64,000 bases of DNA from Desulfosporosinus sp. I2 (GCF_000960765.1 NZ_JYNH01000003.1:1-64000); one strand, 5' to 3'. Shown: positions 9,590 to 18,105, counted from the first letter of the stretch. Made by a program: numbers and translations. Notes: generated from the letters alone by a model not told the origin.

Positions 9590-11068
9590 TTACTCTTTTT
9601 GAGAGACGATCTGACTTAGCTTCTTGATCGCTTGGATATGACCACCAATTTCTTTATACTTTTCCAAGGGCATTGTATATTCTACCGGAGCAACCGTAGC
9701 GGGTGTGGGAACCCAAGTAAAGGCTTTGGAAACTACTTTTTCAACATCGACCATGAAGTTAATTCCCCCACCAGGGAGCACATAGACCTCCGCACCGCCG
9801 ATGGTTAATAATGCCTCTCCGTTATGGACAGCCTGGGTTACTTTAAGTGGATTTACCGCCACTCCGGCACGTGCACTACCTCCAGTTCCTCCAACATAGA
9901 GAGCGGAAACTCGTGCATTTTCACACGTATCGCGGATAGCATCAACTGCACTCTTAACCTCATTGGTCATCGGTATTTCAAGCACGGAACCATCTACTTG
10001 GACTTCGAATAGAGCTGCCATTTTTCCAGTGGTCTCTGTTACAAGGACCTTCATACTTTGCTTAGCCCGGGACATATCGACCGACTTAATAGCATCTTTT
10101 GGATTTTCTATATTTGTTCCGCCCCACCCTTGGCCATGTTCCCCAAAGTAACGTCCCCGCGTACTCCGTCTGGCATTGGGAATGACTCCGCTCCAGCTCA
10201 TACCGACTGCTTCCCCAGCCATATGTTCTGAGAGCAAGCCAACCACATGGTGATCAAGAATAATCGCTTCATCAACAACTTCTTTGAGCTTTGTAGCAAA
10301 CATACCAATCGTTGCACTTCCGCAACCAACACGCATCTTCGTATCTTCTACCCCGTTAATAATTGGTGGACACCCGACTTGAAGTTCCAGGGTGTTATTC
10401 TCAACGTTCAACGTCACTCGTTCTCTATTGGCAATTTCCACAATGGTTCGAGCAACAATAAATCCATCGTTGCCTGTAAGAAGGTTTGCTCCGCCAATGG
10501 AAAGCATTTTGGAACCGTACTCTTCGGTATCAACCATCCCTACAACTTTGCCATTACGTTTAACCTTAGCGCCTTCTTCACCTACAAATAAATTAGTATC
10601 AATCTTAACCTTAATCCCACTGTAACTTAAAGGTGCTTCGGTTACGACGGTAACCATCTCTACACCATCAACGGTATCCTGAGCAATATACGGTGCTGGA
10701 CGGCAACATGGATAGGCAGTTCCAGCCCCAACTGCAGTAATCAGTGGACCTCCCGGAGTAACATCCGTTACTAATTTCCGGTTACGGATAAGCTGCCCTG
10801 CATCATTCCGATAGCGCTGGCAAGCTCCCGTGTATCCTTCTAAAATCTCGCATTGTACCGGGCAAGAAGTACATTTTACTGCCCCTTCTTTAATTTCACT
10901 GATCTTGGCAGCCGCGTTGAAAGGGCATACTCTAGTACAGATCCCGCAGCCGGTACAACTATCTTGAATAAAAGCCTTTTTGTCCTTAATAAGGATAGCC
11001 TTATTGGGACATTCCTTGCTACAGATGCCACATCCCTTACATAACTCAATGTCAATCACAACTGCCAT
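9590..11068 (-). CDS. hnr: 6-hydroxynicotinate reductase
   Basis: This 492-residue iron-sulfur flavoprotein starts with two ferredoxin-type [4Fe-4S] motifs, CKGCGICSKECP and CTGCGICTRVCP. A further cysteine group (CTSCPVQCEIL, then CQRY) lies near residue 65 and may hold the [2Fe-2S] cluster known in the E. barkeri enzyme. It reduces 6-hydroxynicotinate to 1,4,5,6-tetrahydro-6-oxonicotinate with ferredoxin as probable donor. The E. barkeri enzyme has covalent flavin; I see no exact ApbE target motif (SGAT type), only GSAT near residue 253. The gene sits between enamidase and the UPF0280 gene. Confidence 0.9.
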   Translation of the reverse strand: MAVVIDIELCKGCGICSKECPNKAILIKDKKAFIQDSCTGCGICTRVCPFNAAAKISEIKEGAVKCTSCPVQCEILEGYTGACQRYRNDAGQLIRNRKLVTDVTPGGPLITAVGAGTAYPCCRPAPYIAQDTVDGVEMVTVVTEAPLSYSGIKVKIDTNLFVGEEGAKVKRNGKVVGMVDTEEYGSKMLSIGGANLLTGNDGFIVARTIVEIANRERVTLNVENNTLELQVGCPPIINGVEDTKMRVGCGSATIGMFATKLKEVVDEAIILDHHVVGLLSEHMAGEAVGMSWSGVIPNARRSTRGRYFGEHGQGWGGTNIENPKDAIKSVDMSRAKQSMKVLVTETTGKMAALFEVQVDGSVLEIPMTNEVKSAVDAIRDTCENARVSALYVGGTGGSARAGVAVNPLKVTQAVHNGEALLTIGGAEVYVLPGGGINFMVDVEKVVSKAFTWVPTPATVAPVEYTMPLEKYKEIGGHIQAIKKLSQIVSQKE

Positions 11069-11104
11069 TTAGTTCAGTCCTCCCTGTCATCCATTAACTA
11101 CAAA

Positions 11105-12265
11105 TTACTGTACAGAATAATTACGTTCAGAAGGGGGAGTGTTACGACTCTTTGTAACTTTGATGGCTCCATCGACCATAACAAGAGCCACAGCTGGCAA
11201 ATCACCCGCTGCCAACGCTTCTAAAGCATTACTGCCTATTGAGCCTATGGGGGCATCCATGATGACTAAGTCAGCCTCTTTGCCTTCAGCGATAAGACCT
11301 GTCTCCAGACCAAAGACCCGAGCCGTATTACCTGTAGCCATGGCGATGACTTTTTCAGCAGGGACATCCGACATGGAGGCTATAAAGCTTATCGTCCGTA
11401 AGATTCCCAACGGAATAATGCCTGTGCCGGAAGGAGAATCATTGCCGAAGATGACTCTGTCCAAAGCATCTTTCTCAGCCAATTTACGGACGGTAAATGC
11501 AGCGATCTTAGGATTGCCGCATTGTACAATCTCAAGCGCCAAATTTGTATTGTTAATCAATTTTTCGACTTCGAGCGGAGAAATCGCCGTAGGACCACCA
11601 TTAACATGAGACACTACCGTCGGCTGAACAGCGATTACATCATCCGCTGTAACTGTTGAGCTTCCTGGAATCGAAGTCCCACCAGTATGCATCGCTATTT
11701 TCATGCCATATTTTTTGGCCCACTTAACCATCGGCGCAGCATCTTCAGGTTTCTTTACACTTCCCAAGCCAACTTCCCCGACGAGCCAGACGCCTTCCTT
11801 GGCCATCTCGGCGAAATCAGCTTCCACCAGCCCCTTTTCCAGAATTACCGCCCCACCATGAACTTTTAAACCGGATGAGCGTAAGTTTTTGAAGGACTTA
11901 TGAACCAGTATGGCTAAGGCCTTTGTTCCAGCTGGATCTTTTGGACGTCCGGGAAAGTGCGGTTCACCTGCAGAGATAAACGTTGTTACTCCACCATGGA
12001 CGGCACTATCAAGATAATCTTGCGTTTTTTGGCGAGGGGTATAATCCCCAATCACCGGATGGACATGAGAATCGATCAAGCCCGGTGTAACCGTCATCCC
12101 TACTACATCAATCGTCTTTTCTACCTTAAAACCTTCTAGGATATCAGCGTCCCCTATTTTAGCAATTTTTCCATCTTGAACAACCATCGTAGTTGCCTTA
12201 CTTAGCGGTTGTTTAATGTCCCCTGTTACTATCATTCCAATGTTTACTAGTGCAATAATCGCCAT
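11105..12265 (-). CDS. ena: Enamidase (amidohydrolase family)
   Basis: This ~386-residue amidohydrolase hydrolyses 1,4,5,6-tetrahydro-6-oxonicotinate to ammonia and (S)-2-formylglutarate. The metal-binding HxH motif is seen in TPGLIDSHVHPVIGD, further ligand regions in GEVGLGSVKK, KIAMHTGG and VSHVNGG, and the catalytic Asp region in VIFGNDSPSG. The frame is open to an ATG at 12289, but GAGGAGGGG lies six bases before the ATG at 12265, which gives the natural start MAIIALVN. It is the first gene of the lower operon, downstream of a large palindrome at 12355-12392. Confidence 0.92.
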   Translation of the reverse strand: MAIIALVNIGMIVTGDIKQPLSKATTMVVQDGKIAKIGDADILEGFKVEKTIDVVGMTVTPGLIDSHVHPVIGDYTPRQKTQDYLDSAVHGGVTTFISAGEPHFPGRPKDPAGTKALAILVHKSFKNLRSSGLKVHGGAVILEKGLVEADFAEMAKEGVWLVGEVGLGSVKKPEDAAPMVKWAKKYGMKIAMHTGGTSIPGSSTVTADDVIAVQPTVVSHVNGGPTAISPLEVEKLINNTNLALEIVQCGNPKIAAFTVRKLAEKDALDRVIFGNDSPSGTGIIPLGILRTISFIASMSDVPAEKVIAMATGNTARVFGLETGLIAEGKEADLVIMDAPIGSIGSNALEALAAGDLPAVALVMVDGAIKVTKSRNTPPSERNYSVQ

Positions 12266-12354
12266 AAAGAACCCCTCCTCTACGCCCATAATTCTTGAGC
12301 TTTATGCTTTATGCTTTCTTCTTATCTTCCTTCGCGGATTTTATTCCGGCCAGA

Positions 12355-12392
12355 ATGCACTATTCGTTTCATTAATGAAACGAATAGTGCAT
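12355..12392. promoter_or_regulatory. 38-bp perfect palindrome upstream of ena
   Basis: The sequence is a perfect 38-bp inverted repeat, 18-bp arms around a central TA, with core GTTTCATTAATGAAAC. It lies 90 bp before the ena start in the gap between the transporter gene and ena. No T-run follows on either strand, so it is not a simple terminator. The same core recurs at 18086-18105 upstream of ndhF. I infer an operator or enhancer for the island's regulator. The rest of the 12266-12522 gap shows no gene and no convincing promoter. Confidence 0.75.
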
Positions 12393-12522
12393 ATCACAAA
12401 ACTTTAGGGAAAATAGATGCGGCGGGTGCTACCCTAAATTAAGGGAATGGGACTTACCCAAGAGGAATCCATTAATGTAATTTTTAAGACTGATGCGGTG
12501 TGTATATATTAAAAACGCCTCT

Positions 12523-13860
12523 TTAAAATTCATTAATCTCGTCCAAACTTTTTCCCTTAGTTTCAATTCCAAAAACTAGGACTACTAGAGCAACAAGAGC
12601 GAAGACAGCCGTTAACATACCAAACACATAAGTGTAGCCTACAACCTTACCATAGGTCTGATAGATCAAACCCACCACATAGGGAGCTGCAATCATTCCT
12701 ATCCGACCAACTGCTGCAGCCCAGCCAGATCCGCTTGCCCTTGCAACAGTGGGATACATTTCCGGTGTGTAAGCGTAAACGCCGCCCCACGCTCCCAAAC
12801 TGAAAAAGTAGAGGAGAGAACCAAAAATCAAAATCTCAGTCGGCGATGAACTCTGACCAAACAAATAAGCCGCCACGGCCGTACCTGCCAAGTAGATAAC
12901 AAGAACAGCTTTACGCCCAATCTTCTCAATCAGATAGGCTGCACTATAATATCCAGGCAGCTGTGCTAAACTCATGATAAGGGTGAATTCCAGGCTCTTA
13001 ATCAGAACAAAGCCCTTTCCAATCATCAACGAAGGTATCCAGAGAACGAAACCATAATAACCAAAGTTAATTCCTAACCACAGTATCCATAAAACCATCG
13101 TACGGCGTCGATAAGCCCCTGACCACAAGTCGAGTAGACTTACGCGATTTTTATTTTTTTCTTGAGGACTATCTTTTTCAGCATCTTTAAGTAGAGCTAG
13201 CCCTGCTTCCCGCTCCATCTTGGCTACGATGTCATCGGCTTCCTTTATCCTTCCCTTTTGTTCTAAGAATCGTGGGGACTCGGGAACTGCCTTCCGTAGG
13301 TAGGCACTATACAGGGCAGGTACTGCCCCGACAAAAAAGGCTACACGCCATCCATACAAGGGAATTAGAAGTACGGCAATCAAAGAGGCTATGATCCAGC
13401 CCCATGCCCAAAAACTCTCAAGCAAAACCACCATGCGACCTCTGCTTTTTACTGGAGAGAACTCACTAACTAAGGTAGAGGCTACCGGTAGCTCGCCGCC
13501 CAGTCCCAAACCTGTTAGAAAACGAAGAACCAGCAGCATGCCAAAACTAGTTGCTAGCCCAGAAATACCGCTAAACACTCCATACATTACCAGGGTAAAT
13601 AGGATGATGTTCTTGCGGCCCCATTTATCCGCTGCCATACCGGCTACTGCCGCCCCAATGGCCATTCCGAGACCTCCGATGCTGCCTAATAATCCCAATT
13701 GGGTGGGAACTAAATGCCACTCCTTACCGATAGTGGCCATTACTCCCGCGACCATACCCTGATCCATAGCATCAAAGAGCCAACCGATCCCGGTTAAAAA
13801 TAGAACTGTCCATAGGGTTCGCGTAGGCGGAAGTCTATCCAATCTTTGCGAAATATTCAT
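12523..13860 (-). CDS. niaP: NiaP-like MFS nicotinate transporter
   Basis: This 445-residue major facilitator protein has twelve predicted membrane segments. Motifs include GIGWLFDAMDQGM in TM1, DKWGRKN in loop 2-3, RFLTGLGLGGELPVASTLVSE in TM4-5 and a GIETKGKSLDEI tail. This strongly resembles Bacillus NiaP (YceI), a nicotinate importer. Placement between ndhM and ena in a nicotinate-degrading island supports nicotinate uptake. GGGGGATTGAATTA precedes the ATG. It lies 103 bp after ndhM and may be the last gene of the ndh transcript. Substrates of related MFS proteins include other aromatic acids. Confidence 0.85.
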   Translation of the reverse strand: MNISQRLDRLPPTRTLWTVLFLTGIGWLFDAMDQGMVAGVMATIGKEWHLVPTQLGLLGSIGGLGMAIGAAVAGMAADKWGRKNIILFTLVMYGVFSGISGLATSFGMLLVLRFLTGLGLGGELPVASTLVSEFSPVKSRGRMVVLLESFWAWGWIIASLIAVLLIPLYGWRVAFFVGAVPALYSAYLRKAVPESPRFLEQKGRIKEADDIVAKMEREAGLALLKDAEKDSPQEKNKNRVSLLDLWSGAYRRRTMVLWILWLGINFGYYGFVLWIPSLMIGKGFVLIKSLEFTLIMSLAQLPGYYSAAYLIEKIGRKAVLVIYLAGTAVAAYLFGQSSSPTEILIFGSLLYFFSLGAWGGVYAYTPEMYPTVARASGSGWAAAVGRIGMIAAPYVVGLIYQTYGKVVGYTYVFGMLTAVFALVALVVLVFGIETKGKSLDEINEF

Positions 13861-13963
13861 TAATTCAATCCCCCTTTTTACATAATTCCGTGAAATGGTT
13901 ACCCATTTCTACCCATTGCAACAAGAATCAAACCTATTCATGACTAATACCAACACCACCTTT

Positions 13964-14941
13964 CTATTTTCTTTTGATTGTAGCAATAATTCTTTCTGGT
14001 GTTAAAGGTAACTCATACATACGAATTCCCAGAGCATCGGCCACAGCATTGGCAATAGCAGCAGCCGTCGGCACCAAGGCTGGTTCACCGACCCCCTTTG
14101 CCCCATAGGGACCGCTAGCTTCATATTCCTCAATAATTATCGGATAGACTTCAGATACATCCATAGCAGTGGGTATAAGATAAGTTGACATACCCGGACC
14201 TTGTATCTCCCCATCTTTTACTACTACTTCTTCAAGTAAAGCATACCCTATCCCCATAGAGCAGCCGCCTTCAATCTGCCCTTCCACATTTTGCGGGTTG
14301 ATGGCTTTACCAACATCATGAGCGGCTACAATTTTTTTTACTTCTACAATCCCTGTTTCAGTATCTACTTCTACCTCCGCAACCTGAGTCGCAAAAGCAT
14401 AAGTTGCATAAGGAATACCTTGGCCTGTTTCAGAATCAAGTTTGGTCGTTACAGGATCAAATGAGCCATGCCCCAGGGTTAAAACACCTTCGCTTCGACA
14501 TTGGGTGATAATTTCTTTAATCATTACGCCACTAGGGTTATCACCGACCCATATCTGTCCTTGATATATGCTTAACCTTTCTGCCTGTATATTTAACTCT
14601 TCAGAGGCTTTGGCTAAAACTTGCTCACGAGCATTTTTTGCTGCTAAACGAACGGCATTGCCGGAAACGTATGTTTGTCTGGATGCCGATGTTGCACCGG
14701 CATCGGGCGTTACTTCTGTGTCAGCAGCAACAACCACTACATCCTCAATATTAATTCCCAATGTCTCCGCCGCTATCTGGGCTAAGACCGTGGTTGAACC
14801 CTGCCCGATATCAGCACAACCTGTTAAAACTATGGCCGTGCCATCGTCCAGAATATCAACAAAGGCGCCGGACGGATTATGGTTAGCTGTATTGCCAATG
14901 CCATACCACATATTAGCGATACCATATCCACGTTTCTTCAT
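13964..14941 (-). CDS. ndhM: Nicotinate dehydrogenase, medium molybdopterin subunit
   Basis: This 325-residue protein is the C-terminal half of a xanthine-dehydrogenase-type molybdenum subunit. It shows TGCADIGQGSTTVLAQIAAE, ASRQTYVSGNA and the active-site region GPYGAKGVGEPALVPTAAAI with the catalytic Glu. In most relatives this is fused to the L half; a split L/M pair is the distinctive feature of E. barkeri nicotinate dehydrogenase, a selenium-containing enzyme. Its ATG overlaps the ndhL stop codon (ATGA), so the two are translationally coupled. It converts nicotinate to 6-hydroxynicotinate as part of the FSLM complex. Confidence 0.92.
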   Translation of the reverse strand: MKKRGYGIANMWYGIGNTANHNPSGAFVDILDDGTAIVLTGCADIGQGSTTVLAQIAAETLGINIEDVVVVAADTEVTPDAGATSASRQTYVSGNAVRLAAKNAREQVLAKASEELNIQAERLSIYQGQIWVGDNPSGVMIKEIITQCRSEGVLTLGHGSFDPVTTKLDSETGQGIPYATYAFATQVAEVEVDTETGIVEVKKIVAAHDVGKAINPQNVEGQIEGGCSMGIGYALLEEVVVKDGEIQGPGMSTYLIPTAMDVSEVYPIIIEEYEASGPYGAKGVGEPALVPTAAAIANAVADALGIRMYELPLTPERIIATIKRK

Positions 14942-16212
14942 CTACGTTCATCCCCTAGGCCGGGCATTACCTGGAGAGCCTTTTCCCAAGCAGCCTCTAA
15001 AGTTTTACCAATACCTACACTTTTGTTCATTTTCTGCCCAGTGGCCGTTATTGAGCCTTGTTGTAAAATATTACGCCGTCGCATTTCGACTGGACTTATA
15101 CCCAAAGCCTCGGCTAATAAATCCATCTGGCTCTCACAAGCAAAGGCCATCTGCGGCGTCCCAAAACCCCGCATAGCCCCACTAATAGGATTGTTGGTAT
15201 AGACACAAAGAGCGTCAATATCCACGTTAAGCACTTCGTATGGACCCGTTGCGTGTACTGCGGCCCTGACTAAAGTTGCTGGTCCGTATGATGCATAAGC
15301 CCCAGTGTCTCCAACGATCTTCACTTTAACCGCTAATAATTTCCCCTCTTTGTTAGCAGCAGTGGTGTAATCAATGAAAAACGGATGCCGTTTACCTGTC
15401 GCGACAAAAGACTCCTGACGATCGTAAACCATTCGTACCGGGCGCCCCAACTTTATGGCGGCTAAACCAAGAAAGCATTGTACCGAAATATCTAATTTAC
15501 CTCCAAATCCCCCACCAGTGGTTGCTTGAATAACCCTCACTTTATTCATGGGTAACCCTAAGACTCGGGCTACATCACGCCGATCATAGTGTGGATTTTG
15601 AGTACTTACTTTGATCACCAGAATGCCATTTTCGATGTAGGCCACACCGCCCTCTGTTTCAATGTAGCAATGTTCAACACGTTGAGTTGTATAACTACGA
15701 GAAACAACTACTTCTGCTTGGTTAAGTACCGCCTCAGCATCTCCTTTTTTAATCTTACTTACTGTAAGTATATTACCCCGGGAATGTATAGCAGGAGCAT
15801 CTTCTTTCAAAGCCGTCCAAACATCATAAATTGGCGGTAGTTTCTCAAAGTCGACCTTGATCAACTTAAGCGCTCTTTTAGCAATTTCCTCGTTTTCGGC
15901 CGCTACTAAAGCTATGGCATCCCCTTTAAAACGAACTTTGTCGGTAAGAGCCGGTTGATCTTTAACAATTATTCCATAGCCATTTATGCCAGGGATATCG
16001 ACATGAGTGAAAATCCTCACTACGCCAGGAATACGTTCTACTTCACTAACGTCAATCTTTTTTACCAAGGCATGCGCTACATCACTGCGTAAAACCTTTA
16101 GACACAGAGTTCCCGGGAGATCGATATCTGCAATGTATTGACTCTTTCCCAAAACCTTGTCTATACCGTCAATCCGCTGTATTGACTTGCCGATAGTACT
16201 ATAATCAGGCAT
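14938..16212 (-). CDS. ndhL: Nicotinate dehydrogenase, large molybdopterin subunit
   Basis: About 424 residues forming the N-terminal half of a xanthine-dehydrogenase-type molybdenum subunit: GKSQYIADIDLPG near the start, VARVLGLPMNKVRVI, the molybdopterin segment GGGFGGKLDIS, and AMRGFGTPQMAFACES. It ends where NdhM begins. The frame opens at 16236, but GAAGGAAGGTG lies 7 nt before the ATG at 16212, giving MPDYSTIGKS; that start overlaps ndhS by 8 bp. Together with NdhM it holds the Mo cofactor that hydroxylates nicotinate at C6. Confidence 0.92.
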   Translation of the reverse strand: MPDYSTIGKSIQRIDGIDKVLGKSQYIADIDLPGTLCLKVLRSDVAHALVKKIDVSEVERIPGVVRIFTHVDIPGINGYGIIVKDQPALTDKVRFKGDAIALVAAENEEIAKRALKLIKVDFEKLPPIYDVWTALKEDAPAIHSRGNILTVSKIKKGDAEAVLNQAEVVVSRSYTTQRVEHCYIETEGGVAYIENGILVIKVSTQNPHYDRRDVARVLGLPMNKVRVIQATTGGGFGGKLDISVQCFLGLAAIKLGRPVRMVYDRQESFVATGKRHPFFIDYTTAANKEGKLLAVKVKIVGDTGAYASYGPATLVRAAVHATGPYEVLNVDIDALCVYTNNPISGAMRGFGTPQMAFACESQMDLLAEALGISPVEMRRRNILQQGSITATGQKMNKSVGIGKTLEAAWEKALQVMPGLGDERR

Positions 16213-16699
16213 GGTCAGCACCTTCCTTCGTTGCAATTCTTGATGCTGCTATTTCGACTGCCTGGATTATCTTCGTATAACCAGTGCAACGGCAAATATT
16301 TCCAGAAATTGACTTGGATATTTCTAAGCGAGAAGGGGTTGAATTGTGATCTAGCAAAACTTTTGCCGCTAAAATCATTCCCGGAGTACAGTAACCGCAC
16401 TGAACTGCTCCAGCTTCTAAAAAGGCTTTTTGAAGGGAGTCAAGTTCGCCGTTTTGGGCAATCCCTTCAATTGTAATCACTTCCTGACCATTGGCTTGAG
16501 GAGCAAGTACTAAACAGGAGTCAACTAACTTACCGTTCAAGATGACTGAACATGCACCACACTCACCTTCACCACACCCCTCCTTTGTTCCAGTTAGATG
16601 CAATATATCTCGCAAAACGTCCAGTAATCTCAAGCCAGGATCCACATCCAGGACTATTGGTTTACCATTAACCTTCATTTCCAGATGAAATTCCGCCAT
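16205..16699 (-). CDS. ndhS: Nicotinate dehydrogenase, small [2Fe-2S] subunit
   Basis: This 164-residue protein has the two-cluster fold of xanthine-dehydrogenase-family small subunits. The plant-ferredoxin-type site is GCGEGECGACSV with a later DSC, and the helical second site is CGYCTPGM plus NICRCTGY. It passes electrons from the molybdenum site to FAD in NdhF. It follows ndhF directly (ndhF stop and ndhS start adjoin) and overlaps ndhL, keeping the F-S-L-M order known from E. barkeri. Confidence 0.93.
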   Translation of the reverse strand: MAEFHLEMKVNGKPIVLDVDPGLRLLDVLRDILHLTGTKEGCGEGECGACSVILNGKLVDSCLVLAPQANGQEVITIEGIAQNGELDSLQKAFLEAGAVQCGYCTPGMILAAKVLLDHNSTPSRLEISKSISGNICRCTGYTKIIQAVEIAASRIATKEGADHA

Positions 16700-17575
16700 T
16701 TACTCCACCACCATTTCACTACTTGAAAACAGGCTGCTTAATATATCCCGAGCAATCCCCTTCACTGCTTCACATTTATAAGCAGCGGAAGGCCGCGAAC
16801 CAAGCATTCGGGCAACTTCTCTCTCAGCCTCCATAACAAAGTCCTCAACTAGAGAGTCTGATGGTTCTTGTCCAATTAAAGTATTCTCTAATGCGTTAGA
16901 ACGACAAGGGTTTGGACCTACAGCGCCCAATCCTACACGAGCAAAATTTATTCGTCCTTCAGTTACTGAAAAGATAAGGGCCATATTCATTCTTGCGATG
17001 GCCAAAGCCTTACGACGACCTAATTTGATAAAACCACCCTTGCTTCCTGGCTGGAGAATTTTGAAGGTTATCTCTGTAATTATTTCCTGAGGTAAAATAC
17101 GAGTTTTACCTGCTCCACACAATAGTTCCTTAAGAGACATCGTACGAGCGTAAGCTGTGGAGCGAAGCCTTACATCGGCATCTAAGGCAATCAGGGCGGT
17201 AACTGTGTCTGCAGCCGGTGAAGCATTGGCAATATTGCCACCTACAGTTCCCGCATTGCGGATTTGAGGCGAACCTACCAATCCTGCAGCATCAGCTAAT
17301 AGCGGCACCTTAGTCCGTATCAAATGTGACGTCTCAATTTCTTGAAAAGTACACAGGCTACCCAAACTAATTTCATTCCCCTCAATTTTAATCTGATGAA
17401 GCTCCTGGATTTTTGATAAGTCAACCAATCCAGCTACATTCAACTTATTTTTTGACATTGCCGGAACAATGTCTGTCCCACCAGCTAAAGGAAGCAATCT
17501 TTTCTCAGCTTTAGCCAATAAATCTAAGGCTACCGTTAAAGATTCCGGTTGAAAATACAGTTTGCAATCAAGCAT
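16700..17575 (-). CDS. ndhF: Nicotinate dehydrogenase, FAD subunit
   Basis: This 291-residue protein belongs to the CO-dehydrogenase/xanthine-dehydrogenase flavoprotein family. FAD-binding motifs are LAGGTDIVPAM near residue 31 and AGLVGSPQIRNAGTVGGNIANASPA split across residues ~97-120, and the C-terminal region is of CoxM type. It is the first gene of the ndh operon, reached from two sigma-54 promoters in the ~310-bp leader. It takes electrons from NdhS and probably passes them to NADP, as in E. barkeri. Confidence 0.92.
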   Translation of the reverse strand: MLDCKLYFQPESLTVALDLLAKAEKRLLPLAGGTDIVPAMSKNKLNVAGLVDLSKIQELHQIKIEGNEISLGSLCTFQEIETSHLIRTKVPLLADAAGLVGSPQIRNAGTVGGNIANASPAADTVTALIALDADVRLRSTAYARTMSLKELLCGAGKTRILPQEIITEITFKILQPGSKGGFIKLGRRKALAIARMNMALIFSVTEGRINFARVGLGAVGPNPCRSNALENTLIGQEPSDSLVEDFVMEAEREVARMLGSRPSAAYKCEAVKGIARDILSSLFSSSEMVVE

Positions 17576-17695
17576 AATAACCCTTCCTTAGCAAAAAATA
17601 ATGGCAATTAATATGTGTTGAATCTTAATTTATACTGCACACATTGAACCCTGTCTTTATCAGTCAAATTAAACAGCTTTCTTCTAATTGTCTAT

Positions 17696-17710
17696 GCAAT
17701 TTGCGTACCA
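17696..17710 (-). promoter_or_regulatory. Sigma-54 promoter, proximal, for ndhFSLM
   Basis: On the minus strand the sequence is TGGTACGCAAATTGC. It has GG and GC exactly 10 bases apart and differs from the consensus TGGCACG-N4-TTGC at one position. Transcription would start near 17684, about 110 bases before the ndhF ATG. A matching activator gene lies upstream. Confidence 0.7.
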
Positions 17711-17765
17711 ACAAATCATATGATCACCTTGTTTTTAACATAAAGGACATCACTCCTTTCAAATA

Positions 17766-17816
17766 GGCAAAATGGTGCCTTAGGTTAGTTTGTACTAATC
17801 TAAGGCACCATTGCCT
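17766..17816. other. Large imperfect hairpin in the ndhF leader
   Basis: GGCAAAATGGTGCCTTAG and CTAAGGCACCATTGCC form inverted arms around a short centre, with one bulged A and one G-T pair in the extended stem. A T-rich run (ACTTTTTTG) follows on the plus strand only, so it looks like a plus-strand terminator although no plus-strand gene precedes it. In the minus-strand transcript from the distal promoter it would be a leader hairpin. Confidence 0.6.
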
Positions 17817-17895
17817 AAAAACTTTTTTGAAAATCAATAAAGCCCTTCAGTATTAAGTGATTAATTTTTAATACTTACTTGCTTAACTTCTCGTT

Positions 17896-17910
17896 GCAAT
17901 TTTTGTGCCA
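17896..17910 (-). promoter_or_regulatory. Sigma-54 promoter, distal, consensus match
   Basis: On the minus strand the sequence is TGGCACAAAAATTGC, a full match to TGGCAC-N5-TTGC with the 10-base GG-GC spacing. Transcription would start near 17885 and read a ~310-base leader before ndhF. Its flanks (TTGTTGGCAC and TTGCAACGAG) resemble those of the proximal promoter, which suggests duplication of a promoter segment. Confidence 0.85.
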
Positions 17911-17916
17911 ACAATT

Positions 17917-17968
17917 ATACCCTTAAAATAACCTTCACCCCGTCATTTAAGGGGTATTTTAAGGGTAT
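17917..17968. repeat. Inverted repeat just upstream of the distal sigma-54 promoter
   Basis: ATACCCTTAAAATA at 17917-17930 and TATTTTAAGGGTAT at 17955-17968 are perfect 14-bp inverted arms around a 24-bp centre that has its own CCCC/GGGG pairing. It ends 7 bp upstream of the -24 element, so it may bind a regulator or bend the DNA. No T-run follows. Confidence 0.55.
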
Positions 17969-18085
17969 AATCTAATTCGGGCTGGTATTTATAGATAAAA
18001 GACGGGGGTACTAACTCACTTTTGAAATGGTTTTCCCCCATTGAACAGGTCAGTAATTTAAAATTTATTTCAATTTTGCAATTAT

Positions 18086-18105
18086 TCGTTTCATTAATGA
18101 AACGA
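18086..18105. promoter_or_regulatory. 20-bp palindrome, likely activator site
   Basis: The perfect palindrome TCGTTTCATTAATGAAACGA shares its whole core with the 38-bp palindrome at 12355-12392. It lies about 175 bp upstream of the distal sigma-54 promoter and about 375 bp upstream of the proximal one, a normal distance for an upstream activating sequence. The remaining 17576-18152 DNA holds no gene. Confidence 0.7.

Noticed and set aside
12334-12347. Possible sigma-54 promoter before ena on the minus strand (CGGAATAAAATCCGC)
   Set aside because: Only the GG and GC with 10-base spacing match; the rest of the -24 and -12 boxes do not fit.
17766-17780. TGGCAC-like element (AGGCACCATTTTGC) inside the ndhF leader hairpin
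   Set aside because: GG to GC spacing is 9, not 10, and it is explained by the hairpin arm.
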